64,000 nucleotides of DNA, taken from the NCBI RefSeq assembly GCF_024172125.1, contig NZ_JAMZEA010000004.1, positions 806,001 to 870,000 on the forward strand, read 5' to 3'. Of this stretch, positions 44,250 through 53,282 are shown in pieces. The stretch is from Actinomadura rupiterrae. Lineage in GTDB: Bacteria > Actinomycetota > Actinomycetes > Streptosporangiales > Streptosporangiaceae. A program made the position numbers and the translations under genes. A model generated the notes under the pieces. That model had not been told where the DNA came from. It worked only from the letters and a program-made list of their open reading frames with translations, and searched no databases. Each line of letters starts with the position of its first letter. Position 1 is the stretch's first letter.

Positions 44250-45713
44250 ATGGGTTTCTGGAAGACGATCCTGGGCATCGCCCGGAACAGGCTCATCGGG
44301 CCGCCCGTCGTCGTGCTCGGACTCGGCGTCGCCGCGCTGGTGTTCGTGCTGACGCCGGTCACCTACGTCTCGTCCAGCCTGCTCGTGCTCACCACGCCGT
44401 CCGCGGGCGGCCTGGAGGACCCGAACCGCCCCGGCTGGACCACCAACCCGCTGCTCCAGTTCAACGACGGCCTGAAGACGACCGCCGCCATCCTCATCCA
44501 GGCCGCCGGGACCGACCAGGCCCTCGGCAGGATGGGCGCGGGCAAGGGGAGCCCGGCCAAGGTCGTGATCAACGACGGCACCAGCAACGGCAAGGTGATG
44601 ACCGCGAGCCAGACCGGCCCGTTCATCTTCGTCCAGGTCACCAGCACGCGCGAGGGCTCGGTCGAGGGCATCGTCCGCAACGCCGAGCAGTACCTGCGCG
44701 ACGACCTCGTCAACCGGCAGCGCACCCTGGGCGCGCCCAAGCAGACCTACCTGATGCTCACCGAGGTCGTCCCCGCCTCCGCCCCCACCGCCCAGATGAC
44801 CAAGAAGTGGGAGTTCTCCGGCGCCGCCTTCGGCTTCATCGTCTGCGCCGGTTTCGGCGTCGCCTACCTCGGCGCCCGCCGCCGCACCCTCCGCGAAGCC
44901 GCCGCCGAAACCCCGTACGACTTCTACTACGGCTCGGTCCGGGACGCGGCGCCCTTGCGTCCCGCCGTCCTCCTGCCGGCCCGCCCCGCCCCGTCACCCC
45001 GCCCGTACGACGCGTCCATCTGGGAGAACGAACCAGAAGCCGCGCCCCGCAACGGCACCCCACCCCAGAACGGCCACAAACCCAAGGACTACGGCCTCCC
45101 CCTGGACGCCGACCCCACCGAAACCGTCCACGACCACCCAACCCCCACAACTTCCGAACCCGACCGCAACCCGCGCACCAACCCCACCCCCGGCAGCGAC
45201 CACAACCCACGCGAAGCCCACCCCGCACGCGGCGAGACCAACTCACGCAGCAATCACGCCCCCCGAGCCGAGCACGCCGAACGCGACGATCTCGGCCCGC
45301 GCAGAGACCACACCCCGCAGCACGAGAACGGCCTACACGGAACCCACACCCCCCGCGACGAGCACAGCGCACGCGGCGAGCGCGACGCGCGAGGCGAGAA
45401 GGGGGCACGGGGCGAGCACGGTGCGCGGGGCGAAAACGGTGCCCGCAGCGACAAGGGTGCGCGGGGCGAGTCCGGCGCACGCGGCGAGAAGGAGGCGCGG
45501 GGCGAGCGCGGCGCGCGAGGTGAGAACGGCCTGCACGGCGAGTACGGCGCGCCGGGCGAGGTGGGTGCGGGCGCTGGGCAGCAGGGGGCGCGGGGCGAGA
45601 GCGGGCGGCAGGGGACGGCGGCGTTCGAGATCATCGGGGTGGACGCCGCGGCGGCACGCGAGCGCGAGGCGGGCGAGGAGACCGAGGACGCGCCCGCTCC
45701 CCGGGTGAGGTGA
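44250..45713 (+). CDS. Wzz-like membrane protein with collagen-like cytoplasmic tail
   Basis: 487 aa. Two helices (NRLIGPPVVVLGLGVAALVFVL and FSGAAFGFIVCAGFGVAYLGA) bracket an extracytoplasmic domain of about 150 residues (LVLTTPSAGGLEDP, NPLLQFNDGLKTTAAILIQ), as in polysaccharide co-polymerases that set chain length. The long C-terminus should be cytoplasmic. It is Pro/His/Asn-rich and then, at residues 376-455 (45375-45614), runs in Gly-X-Y triplets such as GAR-GEH-GAR-GEN, with about 22 triplets and three Gly breaks. No Walker motifs of a BY-kinase are present. It is a paralogue of the next gene, ten bases downstream. Confidence 0.8.
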   Translation: MGFWKTILGIARNRLIGPPVVVLGLGVAALVFVLTPVTYVSSSLLVLTTPSAGGLEDPNRPGWTTNPLLQFNDGLKTTAAILIQAAGTDQALGRMGAGKGSPAKVVINDGTSNGKVMTASQTGPFIFVQVTSTREGSVEGIVRNAEQYLRDDLVNRQRTLGAPKQTYLMLTEVVPASAPTAQMTKKWEFSGAAFGFIVCAGFGVAYLGARRRTLREAAAETPYDFYYGSVRDAAPLRPAVLLPARPAPSPRPYDASIWENEPEAAPRNGTPPQNGHKPKDYGLPLDADPTETVHDHPTPTTSEPDRNPRTNPTPGSDHNPREAHPARGETNSRSNHAPRAEHAERDDLGPRRDHTPQHENGLHGTHTPRDEHSARGERDARGEKGARGEHGARGENGARSDKGARGESGARGEKEARGERGARGENGLHGEYGAPGEVGAGAGQQGARGESGRQGTAAFEIIGVDAAAAREREAGEETEDAPAPRVR

Positions 45714-45723
45714 GCGCGGCCCG

Positions 45724-46452
45724 ATGGATTTCTGGAGCACGCTGCTGGTGCTGTTCCGGCGCTGGTACCTGACCGTCCCCGCGTTCGTCCTGTCGCTCGC
45801 GATGGCGGGCGCGGTGTTCGAGCTGACGCCGTCCCACTGGGTCTCGACGTCGGTGCTCGTCCTGTCCAGCCCGAAGAACGGCGGCGACATCACCGTCGAC
45901 CAGCGCAAGCAACCCAACCGGAACCCGCTGCTGATCTACGACCGGGGGCTGAGCGAGACCGCCGCGATCCTCATCCAGATCCTGGGCTCGCCGGAGATCG
46001 GGCAGCGCATCGGCGCGTCGCCGGGCGGGTCCACGCAGGTCCAGGTCGGCAACGGCAGCACCAATCCCGAGCTGCTCGACAACGGCCGTCCGTTCATCTA
46101 CATCCAGGTGGACAGCACGTCGCAGTCCATCGCGTTCTCCACCAACGCCAGGCTCGTCCAGGAGGCCAAGCGCGTCCTGGACGAGCGGCAGCACGCCCTG
46201 GGCGCTCCGCCGGCCACCTTCATCACGCTCAGCACCGCCGTCCCGCCGACGACCCCGGTCGTCCAGCGCAAGGGCAAGAAGCGCGCGGCCGTGGCCTTCA
46301 TGGCCTTCTCCGTCATCGTCACCCTCACCCTCGCCTACGGCGGCGAGAGCTACGCCCAGCACCGCCGTCGCCGCCGCGAGGCCATCGAGGACGAGCCGCC
46401 CACCCCACGCCGCCGTCCCGCCCCCGAACCCGAGCCGGCCGGAGGGCACTGA
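45724..46452 (+). CDS. Second Wzz-like polysaccharide co-polymerase
   Basis: 242 aa. Helices near residues 14-34 (YLTVPAFVLSLAMAGAVFEL) and 186-205 (AVAFMAFSVIVTLTLAYGG) flank the extracytoplasmic part. Segments NPLLIYDRGLSETAAILIQILGS and GRPFIYIQVDSTSQSIA align by eye with the preceding gene product, so the two arose by tandem duplication. It lacks the long tail. Probable role: chain-length control of the exported glycan, perhaps as a hetero-oligomer with its paralogue. It is followed two bases later by the ligase-like gene. Confidence 0.8.
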   Translation: MDFWSTLLVLFRRWYLTVPAFVLSLAMAGAVFELTPSHWVSTSVLVLSSPKNGGDITVDQRKQPNRNPLLIYDRGLSETAAILIQILGSPEIGQRIGASPGGSTQVQVGNGSTNPELLDNGRPFIYIQVDSTSQSIAFSTNARLVQEAKRVLDERQHALGAPPATFITLSTAVPPTTPVVQRKGKKRAAVAFMAFSVIVTLTLAYGGESYAQHRRRRREAIEDEPPTPRRRPAPEPEPAGGH

Positions 46453-46454
46453 CC

Positions 46455-48926
46455 GTGCCCACCGACCCCACCCCCACCCCGGACACTCCCCCCAAAGGAC
46501 CCGTCCCCCTCCCCCCTGAGCACCCCTCAGCCCCCAAGCCAACAGAACCCCCAGGCGCGGAACAGCGCGCCAATGCCACAGGGACGACAGGCGCAGAGCA
46601 GCGCGCCGATGCCACGAGGACGACAGGCGCAGAGCAGCGCGACGGCACTCCGAGGCGCACGGGCGCGGAGCCGCGCGAGGGCACTCCGGGGCGCACGAGT
46701 GCCGAGCTGCGTCGCGGCGGCGCGAATGGCGCGGAGGCGGGTCCGGGCGGGGGCGGTGCGAGGCGGGGTGACGCGGAACAACGCGACCCTGCCGCAGTGA
46801 CGACGGGCGCGGAGCAGCGCGACGGCACTCCGGGGCGCACGAGTGCCGAGCTGCGTCGTGGCGTCGCGCGTGGCGCGGACGCGAGTCGGGGTGGAGGCGG
46901 TGCGCGGCGGGTTGATGCGGAACAACGCGACGATGCCACGGGGACGACGGGCGCGGAGCAGCGCGAGGGCGCTCCGGGGCGCACGGGCGCGGAGATGCGT
47001 GGCGGTGTCGCGAGTGGCGCGGGCGCGGGTCCGGGTGGGGGTGTGAGGCGAGTTGATGCGGGACAGCGCGACGATGCCGCAAGGACGACGAGTGGGGAGC
47101 AGCGCAACGGCATCGCGGGGCGCATGAGTGCCGAGATGCGCGGCGGTGTCGCGAGTGGCTCGGGTCGGGGTGGGGGTGTTGCCGGGCGGGTTGATGCGGG
47201 GCTGCGTGATGGTGCTGCGGGGCGTGGTAGCGGACGGCAGCGTGGCGGCGCTGCGGAGGGTTCGGGTGCGGGGCGGCCTGGCGGGGTGGTGGAGCGGAAG
47301 GGTGTGGGGCGGCGCTCGGACGTTGTGCGGCGGGTGCGTGGGGATGCTGCTCAGCAGATGGGGGCGGGGCGGCGGAAGGAGCCTGAAGGGCGGGTTGGTG
47401 CAGGGCGAGTGGGGGCTGGGCGGCAGGTGGTTGGCGGGGCGCAGGCGGGACGGCGTGGGGGCGGGGTAGGGAGTGGCCGGCTTGGTGGGGGCGGCGCGCG
47501 CGGGGTGCAGGTCGGGCCTTCGGAGGGGGTGGGGACGGGGGCTGGGCAGCGGCGTGGGGTTGTTGTGGCGGGGGCCGATGGGGCGACGTTGGGGGTGTTG
47601 TTCGCGCTCGCGACCTTGATCGTTCCGGCGCGGCTCGTGGTCAAGGGGACGGGGATCTCGCTCACGCCTGCCGATCTGGTGGCGTTGGGCATGGGGCTGA
47701 CGTGGCTGGCGGCGCAATTCGTCACCAACTCGGGGGTCGCCAAGGGGCGGACGGCGGCGCGGACGGTCGCGTCGTTCTACGTGGCGGCGATGTTCGCCTG
47801 CTACGGCGGCGCGAACAGCGGGTACCTGCCGGCGGACGAGCGGAACCTGCTCGACCACTCGCTCGTGCTGTCGGTCGCGTTCGCCGGGGCGACGCTCGCG
47901 GTGTGCGACGGGGTGCGGACGCTCGACCGGCTGAACATGCTGCTCAAGTGGGTCGTCGTGGGCGGGACGGGCGCGGCGTTCGTGGGCGCGTTGCAGTACC
48001 TGTTCATGTTCGACCTGACCAAGTACATGGTCGTGCCGGTGCTGCGGTACACCAGCGGCGACAACCCGACGATCATCCCGCGCGGCGGGCAGCTGCGGGT
48101 GGCTGCGACGACGGGCCATCCGATCGAGTTCGGCATCGTCTGCACGATGGTGCTGCCGCTGGCCATCCACTATGCGCTGCGGGCTCGGCGGGCGGGGACG
48201 CGGTCGTGGCCGTGGTGGGGGTCGGCGCTGCTTCTCCTCTCGGGGATGCTGTTCTCGGTGTCGCGGTCGGGCGTGCTGACGCTGCTCGCGATCGGGCTGG
48301 TGCTGCTCGCGGGCTGGCCGCCGCGGATGCGCACGCGCGCGCTGGTGGTGGTCGCGGCGTGCTCGCTCGCCGTGCTGATGATCGCGGGCGGGCTGGTCCG
48401 GGCGATCTACAACCTGTTCGCGAACGCGCAGGCGGACACGAGCATCACCGCGCGGCAGCACCGCTACGGGCAGGCCGCGATGGAGATCTCCAAGCACCCG
48501 ATCTTCGGGCGCGGCGACGGGACCTGGCACTTCCCGGTCTACAACGCCTTCGACAACCAGTACATCATGTCGATGGTCGAGACCGGCGTGCTCGGCACGA
48601 CCGCGCTCGTCCTGCTGTTCCTCGGCGGGATCTACTCCTCGCTGCGCGCCCGCGGCAAGGCGTTCTCCGATCCGGACACCCGCGACCTGGCGCTGTCGGT
48701 CACCGCGTCGCTCGCGGCGCCGCTGGTCGGCGCGGTCACCTTCGACCTGCTCTCCTTCGCCACGATCACCGGCCTCACCTTCCTCATGGTGGGCGCGGCG
48801 GGCGCGCTGCTCCGCATCACCCGCGAGCAGGAGCCGCCGACCGCCGTCCCGTGGCGCGTCCGCGCCGGACGCAGCCGAGCCGCCCGCGTCCTCCGCGGCA
48901 AGGTCACCCCCGCCCGCCCCCACTGA
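46455..48926 (+). CDS. O-antigen ligase/polymerase-like membrane protein with ~370-aa repetitive N-terminus
   Basis: 823 aa. Residues 1-370 are low complexity: 12-residue GAEQRADATRTT-type units, then four ~48-residue units (about 69-258; TGAEQRDGTPGRTSAELRRG...) and a Gly/Arg/Val-rich tract. About ten helices follow, with the Wzy_C-type region RHRYGQAAMEISKHPIFGRG and DNQYIMSMVETGVLG (usually HN-x-YL-x-x-L-x-E-x-G). It should polymerise or transfer the glycan outside the membrane. The His normally before Asn is replaced by Asp. GTG start two bases after the previous stop. The real protein may start later than 46455, but no break in frame is seen. Confidence 0.75.
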   Translation: MPTDPTPTPDTPPKGPVPLPPEHPSAPKPTEPPGAEQRANATGTTGAEQRADATRTTGAEQRDGTPRRTGAEPREGTPGRTSAELRRGGANGAEAGPGGGGARRGDAEQRDPAAVTTGAEQRDGTPGRTSAELRRGVARGADASRGGGGARRVDAEQRDDATGTTGAEQREGAPGRTGAEMRGGVASGAGAGPGGGVRRVDAGQRDDAARTTSGEQRNGIAGRMSAEMRGGVASGSGRGGGVAGRVDAGLRDGAAGRGSGRQRGGAAEGSGAGRPGGVVERKGVGRRSDVVRRVRGDAAQQMGAGRRKEPEGRVGAGRVGAGRQVVGGAQAGRRGGGVGSGRLGGGGARGVQVGPSEGVGTGAGQRRGVVVAGADGATLGVLFALATLIVPARLVVKGTGISLTPADLVALGMGLTWLAAQFVTNSGVAKGRTAARTVASFYVAAMFACYGGANSGYLPADERNLLDHSLVLSVAFAGATLAVCDGVRTLDRLNMLLKWVVVGGTGAAFVGALQYLFMFDLTKYMVVPVLRYTSGDNPTIIPRGGQLRVAATTGHPIEFGIVCTMVLPLAIHYALRARRAGTRSWPWWGSALLLLSGMLFSVSRSGVLTLLAIGLVLLAGWPPRMRTRALVVVAACSLAVLMIAGGLVRAIYNLFANAQADTSITARQHRYGQAAMEISKHPIFGRGDGTWHFPVYNAFDNQYIMSMVETGVLGTTALVLLFLGGIYSSLRARGKAFSDPDTRDLALSVTASLAAPLVGAVTFDLLSFATITGLTFLMVGAAGALLRITREQEPPTAVPWRVRAGRSRAARVLRGKVTPARPH

Positions 48927-48948
48927 CCCGTGGGCGCGCCCCCCCGCG

Positions 48949-49980
48949 CTACTCGGTGCAGGGGAGGGGGCGGACGGTCTTGGTGACCTTGTAGGCGGGG
49001 TCGATGGTGACGATGGTGTTGCCGGTCCAGGTCTGGATGGCGTGGCACCAGGACTCGACCGGGGCGTAGGACCAGGTCCTGTCGACCATGCGGTTGTCGC
49101 GGACGACCAGGCGGCCCGCGACGTGCTTCAGCTGGATGCTGTAGGTGCCGCCGGCGACGAGGTTGTCCTCGACCGTGACGTCGCTGATGGTGCCGCCCGC
49201 GCTGTCGGCGAGGAACAGCGGGGCGGTGAAGTCGGAGACGCCGCGCTGGTCGAAGGTGCTGTGCCGGACGACCAGGTGGCGCGCGTCGTGGACGCCCCAG
49301 ACCTGGATGCCGTCGGCGTGGTCGGCGCCGTTGGAGCAGTTCTTGACGTAGGAGTCGGTGATCTCGACGTCGCCGCCCCTCGCGGTGTCGCCGGAGACCT
49401 TGAAGCCGTGGCTGAAGCCGCGGACAAGCAGGCCGGACGCGCGGAAGCGGGCGGTGCCGACCGCATCCTCGCTGACGCAGCGGTCGGGTCGTCCGACGGT
49501 CGAGTCGGTGATCGTGAAGGGGTGGTTCGCGTCCTGGTAGTCGTTGGTGACGCGGCCGTCGATCACGCTGTTGCGGATGGTCACGCGGTCGGCGGCGATC
49601 ACCACGTTGCCCGGGACGTGCACGCCGTCCAGGACCGTGCCGGGCTTGGTGACCAGCAGGGCGTCGTTGTCGACGTTCAGCCTGACCGCGCGCATCGCGG
49701 ACAGCGCGTGCGGGGCTCCCGTGCAGGCCGGGGTCGGGTAGGCCGGGCAGCGGCCGTTCCCGGCGGGCTTGGCCGTGGCGTCGGCTGTGGGGGCGTTCGA
49801 GGGCAGCGCCGTCGGGCTCGGCGGCGTGGCCCCGGAAGGCGTCCCGGGTGCGGTGCTGGACGGCGCGCCCGTGCGGTGCGGCGCGGCCTTGTCCTTGCCC
49901 TGGCAGGCGGCGAGGCTCAGGACGAGCAGCCCCGCCGACGCGACCGTCAGGGCCCGGCTCCTGCCGAACGACTCGGTCAT
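48949..49980 (-). CDS. Lipoprotein with right-handed parallel beta-helix
   Basis: 343 aa. Signal with lipobox (LTVASAGLLVLSLAAC), Pro/Ala/Thr linker, then a beta-helix rich in short Ile/Val-Asn/Asp repeats: VVIAADRVTIRNSVIDGRV, FTITDSTVG, VEITDSYVKN, LVVRHSTFDQ, TISDVTVEDNLV. CSNGADHADGIQVWG recalls polysaccharide lyase or epimerase active regions. It probably binds or cleaves a surface polysaccharide. It converges on the ligase-like gene and diverges from the PAP2 gene. ATG at 49980 (49989 possible); no ribosome site. Confidence 0.75.
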   Translation of the reverse strand: MTESFGRSRALTVASAGLLVLSLAACQGKDKAAPHRTGAPSSTAPGTPSGATPPSPTALPSNAPTADATAKPAGNGRCPAYPTPACTGAPHALSAMRAVRLNVDNDALLVTKPGTVLDGVHVPGNVVIAADRVTIRNSVIDGRVTNDYQDANHPFTITDSTVGRPDRCVSEDAVGTARFRASGLLVRGFSHGFKVSGDTARGGDVEITDSYVKNCSNGADHADGIQVWGVHDARHLVVRHSTFDQRGVSDFTAPLFLADSAGGTISDVTVEDNLVAGGTYSIQLKHVAGRLVVRDNRMVDRTWSYAPVESWCHAIQTWTGNTIVTIDPAYKVTKTVRPLPCTE

Positions 49981-50093
49981 AGGTCGCATTGTGAGCACAC
50001 GTGGCGGCCGCAGGGGGCCGTTCCCCCGGGGACGGCTGATTGTGGCCAGGTGGTGCGGACAGGTGCCCATCGGGCCTGGCTACGTTGGGGTGC

Positions 50094-51155
50094 ATGGCGT
50101 CTCGGGGGTGCGAAGGCCGTGCGGGGGCGGTGCCCGTCGGTGTGGCGGCCGGGTGCGGTGTGCTGCTCGTCGCGGTGTACGCGCTCGCGGTGTGGACGGT
50201 GCCGGGCCAGCGGTTCGAGGACGCGGTGCTGCGGGCGGCCTGGCCGGGCCGCGCGTCGCCCCTGGTGACGGCGCTGGACACCATCTCGATCTGGTCGCTG
50301 GCCCTGGCGGCGGGCCTGGTCGGATGGATCGGCCACCGCGCGGGCGGCCGCGCGATCGCCGTCGCGACCGTCCTGATGATCTTTGCGACGGTGACCACGA
50401 CCGAGCTGCTCCAGGCGGTGCTGCCGCGGCCGATCCTGCTGGCCCACGGCTTCCGGCGCGAGGACCGGTCGTTCCCGAGCGGGCACACGGCGGTCGCGAC
50501 GGCGGTGCTCTGCGGGCTGCTGCTGGCCGTGCCGGTGCGGCTGCGCTCGTGGACGGTGCTGCCGGTGCTGCTCGGCTCGGCGGGCATCGGCGCGGCGACG
50601 GTGACGGCGAGCTGGCACCGCCCGAGCGACACCATCGGCAGTGCCCTCATCGTCATGATCGGTGTCTGTCTCACGATCGCCGTCCTCCGTCGCCGCGGCT
50701 TCCTCGTCCCACACACCCAAACGGCCGAAGGGGGCCGGATCGTTGGGGCCGTTCTCGGAGTTTTCGTCACGGCCGCCGTCGCTGTCGCCGTTTTCGCAGG
50801 TCACAGGGCCACCACGGCGCTCAATTTGACCGATGATCCCGACCTCGCGCCGCACGGCGCGGTCGTCGCGGGCCGCGCCCTGGCCATTGCGGCCGCGGGC
50901 ACGGCGACCCTCATGACGTTCCTTCTCCTGCGCGGGCACGGGCCTGCCAGAGACGCGCGCGCACGAGAGCGCGCACCAGCGACCAGCACGGGCCGGTCTC
51001 GGACAACAGCGACCAGCACGGACCGGTCCCGGACAACAGCGACCAGCACGGACCGGTCCCGGACAACAGCGACCAGCACGGACCGGTCCCGGAAAGCAGC
51101 GGCCAACGCGGACCGGTCCCGGACAGCGCAGAATCGACGAGCCCAGCCGAACTAG
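50094..51155 (+). CDS. PAP2-family membrane phosphatase with repetitive C-terminal tail
   Basis: 353 aa with six or more helices. PAP2 motifs: RSFPSGHTAVATA and SWHRPSDTIGSAL, giving the catalytic His pair. It likely dephosphorylates a polyprenyl diphosphate or phosphatidate, for example undecaprenyl-PP recycled from glycan assembly. The last 55 residues contain four to five RTTATSTDRS units encoded by near-exact 30-bp repeats (about 50990-51120). The stop overlaps the convergent RmlC-like gene by four bases. ATG at 50094. Confidence 0.87.
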   Translation: MASRGCEGRAGAVPVGVAAGCGVLLVAVYALAVWTVPGQRFEDAVLRAAWPGRASPLVTALDTISIWSLALAAGLVGWIGHRAGGRAIAVATVLMIFATVTTTELLQAVLPRPILLAHGFRREDRSFPSGHTAVATAVLCGLLLAVPVRLRSWTVLPVLLGSAGIGAATVTASWHRPSDTIGSALIVMIGVCLTIAVLRRRGFLVPHTQTAEGGRIVGAVLGVFVTAAVAVAVFAGHRATTALNLTDDPDLAPHGAVVAGRALAIAAAGTATLMTFLLLRGHGPARDARARERAPATSTGRSRTTATSTDRSRTTATSTDRSRTTATSTDRSRKAAANADRSRTAQNRRAQPN

Positions 51156-51700
51156 GCGGAGAGGCGCGCGCGCAGGTCGGACCAGGAGCCCGCGGCCAGG
51201 TCGCGGTCGCTGATGGCGGCCACCGGCAGCGGCCAGGGAATCTTCAGATCCGGGTCGTCGTACCGGACGGACAGGTCCTCGGACGGGTCGTGCTCGCGGT
51301 CGATGCGGTAGCAGACGTCCGACAGGGCCGTGAGCGACTGGAAGCCGTGCAGCAGGCCGGGCGGGACGTAGAGGGTCCTGAAGGTCTCGTCGTCCAGCCG
51401 GACGGCCACGTGCTGGCCGAAGGTGGACGAGCCGGGACGCGCGTCCACGACGATGTCGAGCACCGCTCCCCGCGCGCAGCGCACGAGCTTGCCCTCTCCG
51501 CGCCCGGACCGGCCGTGCATGCCGCGCACGGTTCCGTAGCGTGACCTGGACTGACTGTCCTGGATGAACGCGGCGGCATCGAGCCCCTGCGCGCCCGCTA
51601 CAGCGGCGTCGAACGTCCGGGTGAAAAGTCCGCGGTCGTCGTGGTGCGGCTCGGGGACGAACAGCAGCATCCCGTCGAGCTCGGTTCGCTCTACTCTCAT
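51152..51700 (-). CDS. dTDP-4-keto-sugar 3,5-epimerase-like (RmlC family)
   Basis: 182 aa cupin. Family features: FVPEPHHDDRGLFTRTF, catalytic His62 in TVRGMHG, RCARGAVLDIVVDAR and catalytic Tyr131 in LSDVCYRID after PPGLLHGFQSL. RGMHGR in place of RGLHYQ suggests an altered pocket. It epimerises a dNDP-4-keto-6-deoxy sugar, fitting deoxysugar synthesis, but no rmlA, rmlB or rmlD is in the window. ATG at 51700 with GAGG ten bases upstream, only five bases from the divergent GT2 start. Confidence 0.85.
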   Translation of the reverse strand: MRVERTELDGMLLFVPEPHHDDRGLFTRTFDAAVAGAQGLDAAAFIQDSQSRSRYGTVRGMHGRSGRGEGKLVRCARGAVLDIVVDARPGSSTFGQHVAVRLDDETFRTLYVPPGLLHGFQSLTALSDVCYRIDREHDPSEDLSVRYDDPDLKIPWPLPVAAISDRDLAAGSWSDLRARLSA

Positions 51701-51705
51701 GTTCC

Positions 51706-52629
51706 GTGGACCTCACCGAAGGGCCGGTTGTCAACGTCACCGAAGGGCCGGTTGCCAGCGTCTCCGAAGGGCCGGTTGCCAGCGTCTCCGAAGGGCCGGT
51801 CGCCAGCGTCGTCATCCCCGCGCACGACGAGGAGGCCGGGCTCGCCGCCCTGCTCGCTGGGCTCCTGGACGGGGCCGCGCCCGGGGAGTTCGACATCGTG
51901 GTGGTCGCCAACGCCTGCACCGACCGCACCGCCGGCGTGGCGCGGGACGCGGGCGTCCGGGTCGTGGAGACGGCGACGCCGGGCAAGGCCAACGCGCTGC
52001 GGCTCGGCGACGAGGCCGCGCGCGTCTTCCCCCGGGTCTATGCCGACGCCGACGTCCTGCTCACGACCGCGGGCGTCCGCGCGCTCGCCGAGGCCGTGCG
52101 GCGTCCCGGAGTGCTCGCGTGCGCGCCCCGGCCGGTGCTGGACCTGTCCGGTACCGGGCCGGTCGCCCGGCGCGTCCACCGCGTGCACGAGGAGCTCGTC
52201 GCCCCCTCCAGGGGACTCGCCGGGACGGGCGTGTACGTGCTGACCGAGGACGCGCACGCGCGCGTGTTCCCGCTGCCGGACGGCCTGGTCGCCGACGACG
52301 GCTGGGTCCACGCCAGTTTCGCCCCGGACGAGCGCGCGGTCGTCGCCGAGGCGACCTCGGTGGTGCGGCCCGCGCGAACGGTCCGGGCGCACCTGCGGCG
52401 GCGGGTCCGGGTCCGGCTCGGCAACCGGCAGCTCGCCGAGCTCGGACGTCCGGTGTCGGCGTCCCCGCTCAGGCTCGCCGACCTGCGGCTCCTCGTGCGC
52501 GCGCGGAGGGTCGGGGCCATCGAGGCCGCCTGCTACCTTGCGGTGCTGGCGCTGGACAAAGCCCTGGCCAGGGCGCGGCGAGGCCGTCCCGTCAGCTGGG
52601 GTACCGACGCCAGCAGTCGCCATTCCTAA
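51706..52629 (+). CDS. Family 2 glycosyltransferase with repeat-extended N-terminus
   Basis: 307 aa. After GTG-Asp-Leu come four 24-bp repeats (51715-51810) coding T/S-E-G-P-V-A-S-V units; the last runs straight into the first GT strand VVIPAHDEEAGL. Then IVVVANACTDRTAG, PGKANALRLG, YADADVLL (DxD) and LVADDGWVHASF. It transfers a sugar in the cytoplasm. No ribosome site precedes the GTG, and no other start fits. The stop overlaps the convergent methyltransferase gene by four bases. Confidence 0.8.
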   Translation: MDLTEGPVVNVTEGPVASVSEGPVASVSEGPVASVVIPAHDEEAGLAALLAGLLDGAAPGEFDIVVVANACTDRTAGVARDAGVRVVETATPGKANALRLGDEAARVFPRVYADADVLLTTAGVRALAEAVRRPGVLACAPRPVLDLSGTGPVARRVHRVHEELVAPSRGLAGTGVYVLTEDAHARVFPLPDGLVADDGWVHASFAPDERAVVAEATSVVRPARTVRAHLRRRVRVRLGNRQLAELGRPVSASPLRLADLRLLVRARRVGAIEAACYLAVLALDKALARARRGRPVSWGTDASSRHS

Positions 52630-53282
52630 CCCCGCTTCACTGCGATGAGCGATTTCACCAAACCCGCGAAGCGTTCGCCCAGCAGGGCGGAATCGGGGAA
52701 CAGGTAGCGCATCTCCGTGCGTCCGAGCAGCTCGACGCCCAGCGCGTCCGCGATGGCCGCCTCGCGTCCCTCCGGCTTCACCTTCACCAGCGGCCAGCGT
52801 TCGGCTACGCGCGCACGCGCGTTGAGCGGAAGGAACTGGAAGCCGGGACACACCCAATGCGGCTCAACCGGGAAGTACCGGTAGGGCGTTTGCACCCAGT
52901 GCCTAGGCGCGAGGTCGCGGACGGTCCGTGCGAACCGCTGCCTTTGGGCGATCCCCCCGACATGCTCGATGACCGAGTTGGAGACCACAAGGTCGAAGCC
53001 CTGCCCAACGAGGTCCGCGCGCAGGTCACAGGCATCGCCGGTCTCGGCGGTGACGCCTTCGGGAAGGTCGTCCGGCTGCTTCTCCAACAGGTTCACGATG
53101 TGCAGCCGGGACGGACGCGCCGGGGCGCGTTCCCAGAACTCGTAGGTGCCGCCCAGGTCGATGACCGACATCGTCTCCAGCTCGGGGAACGCCTGGCGGA
53201 ACATCTCCCAGCGCCGCCGCCGGGCCTTCGCGCCTAGCGAATCGGGCCCTTCGACAAAGCGGCTGCGTAGCGCCTGCTTCAC
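52626..53282 (-). CDS. Class I SAM-dependent methyltransferase
   Basis: 218 aa. SAM site VIDLGGTYEFWERAP and LHIVNLLE, then GDACDLRADLVGQGFDLVVSNSVIEHVG (motif II-like), WVQTPYRYFPVEPHWVCPGFQFLP. It probably methylates a sugar or lipid-linked intermediate of the locus. GTG at 53282 is preceded by AGGAGGGG and overlaps the upstream GT4 stop (GTGA). Confidence 0.82.
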   Translation of the reverse strand: MKQALRSRFVEGPDSLGAKARRRRWEMFRQAFPELETMSVIDLGGTYEFWERAPARPSRLHIVNLLEKQPDDLPEGVTAETGDACDLRADLVGQGFDLVVSNSVIEHVGGIAQRQRFARTVRDLAPRHWVQTPYRYFPVEPHWVCPGFQFLPLNARARVAERWPLVKVKPEGREAAIADALGVELLGRTEMRYLFPDSALLGERFAGLVKSLIAVKRG

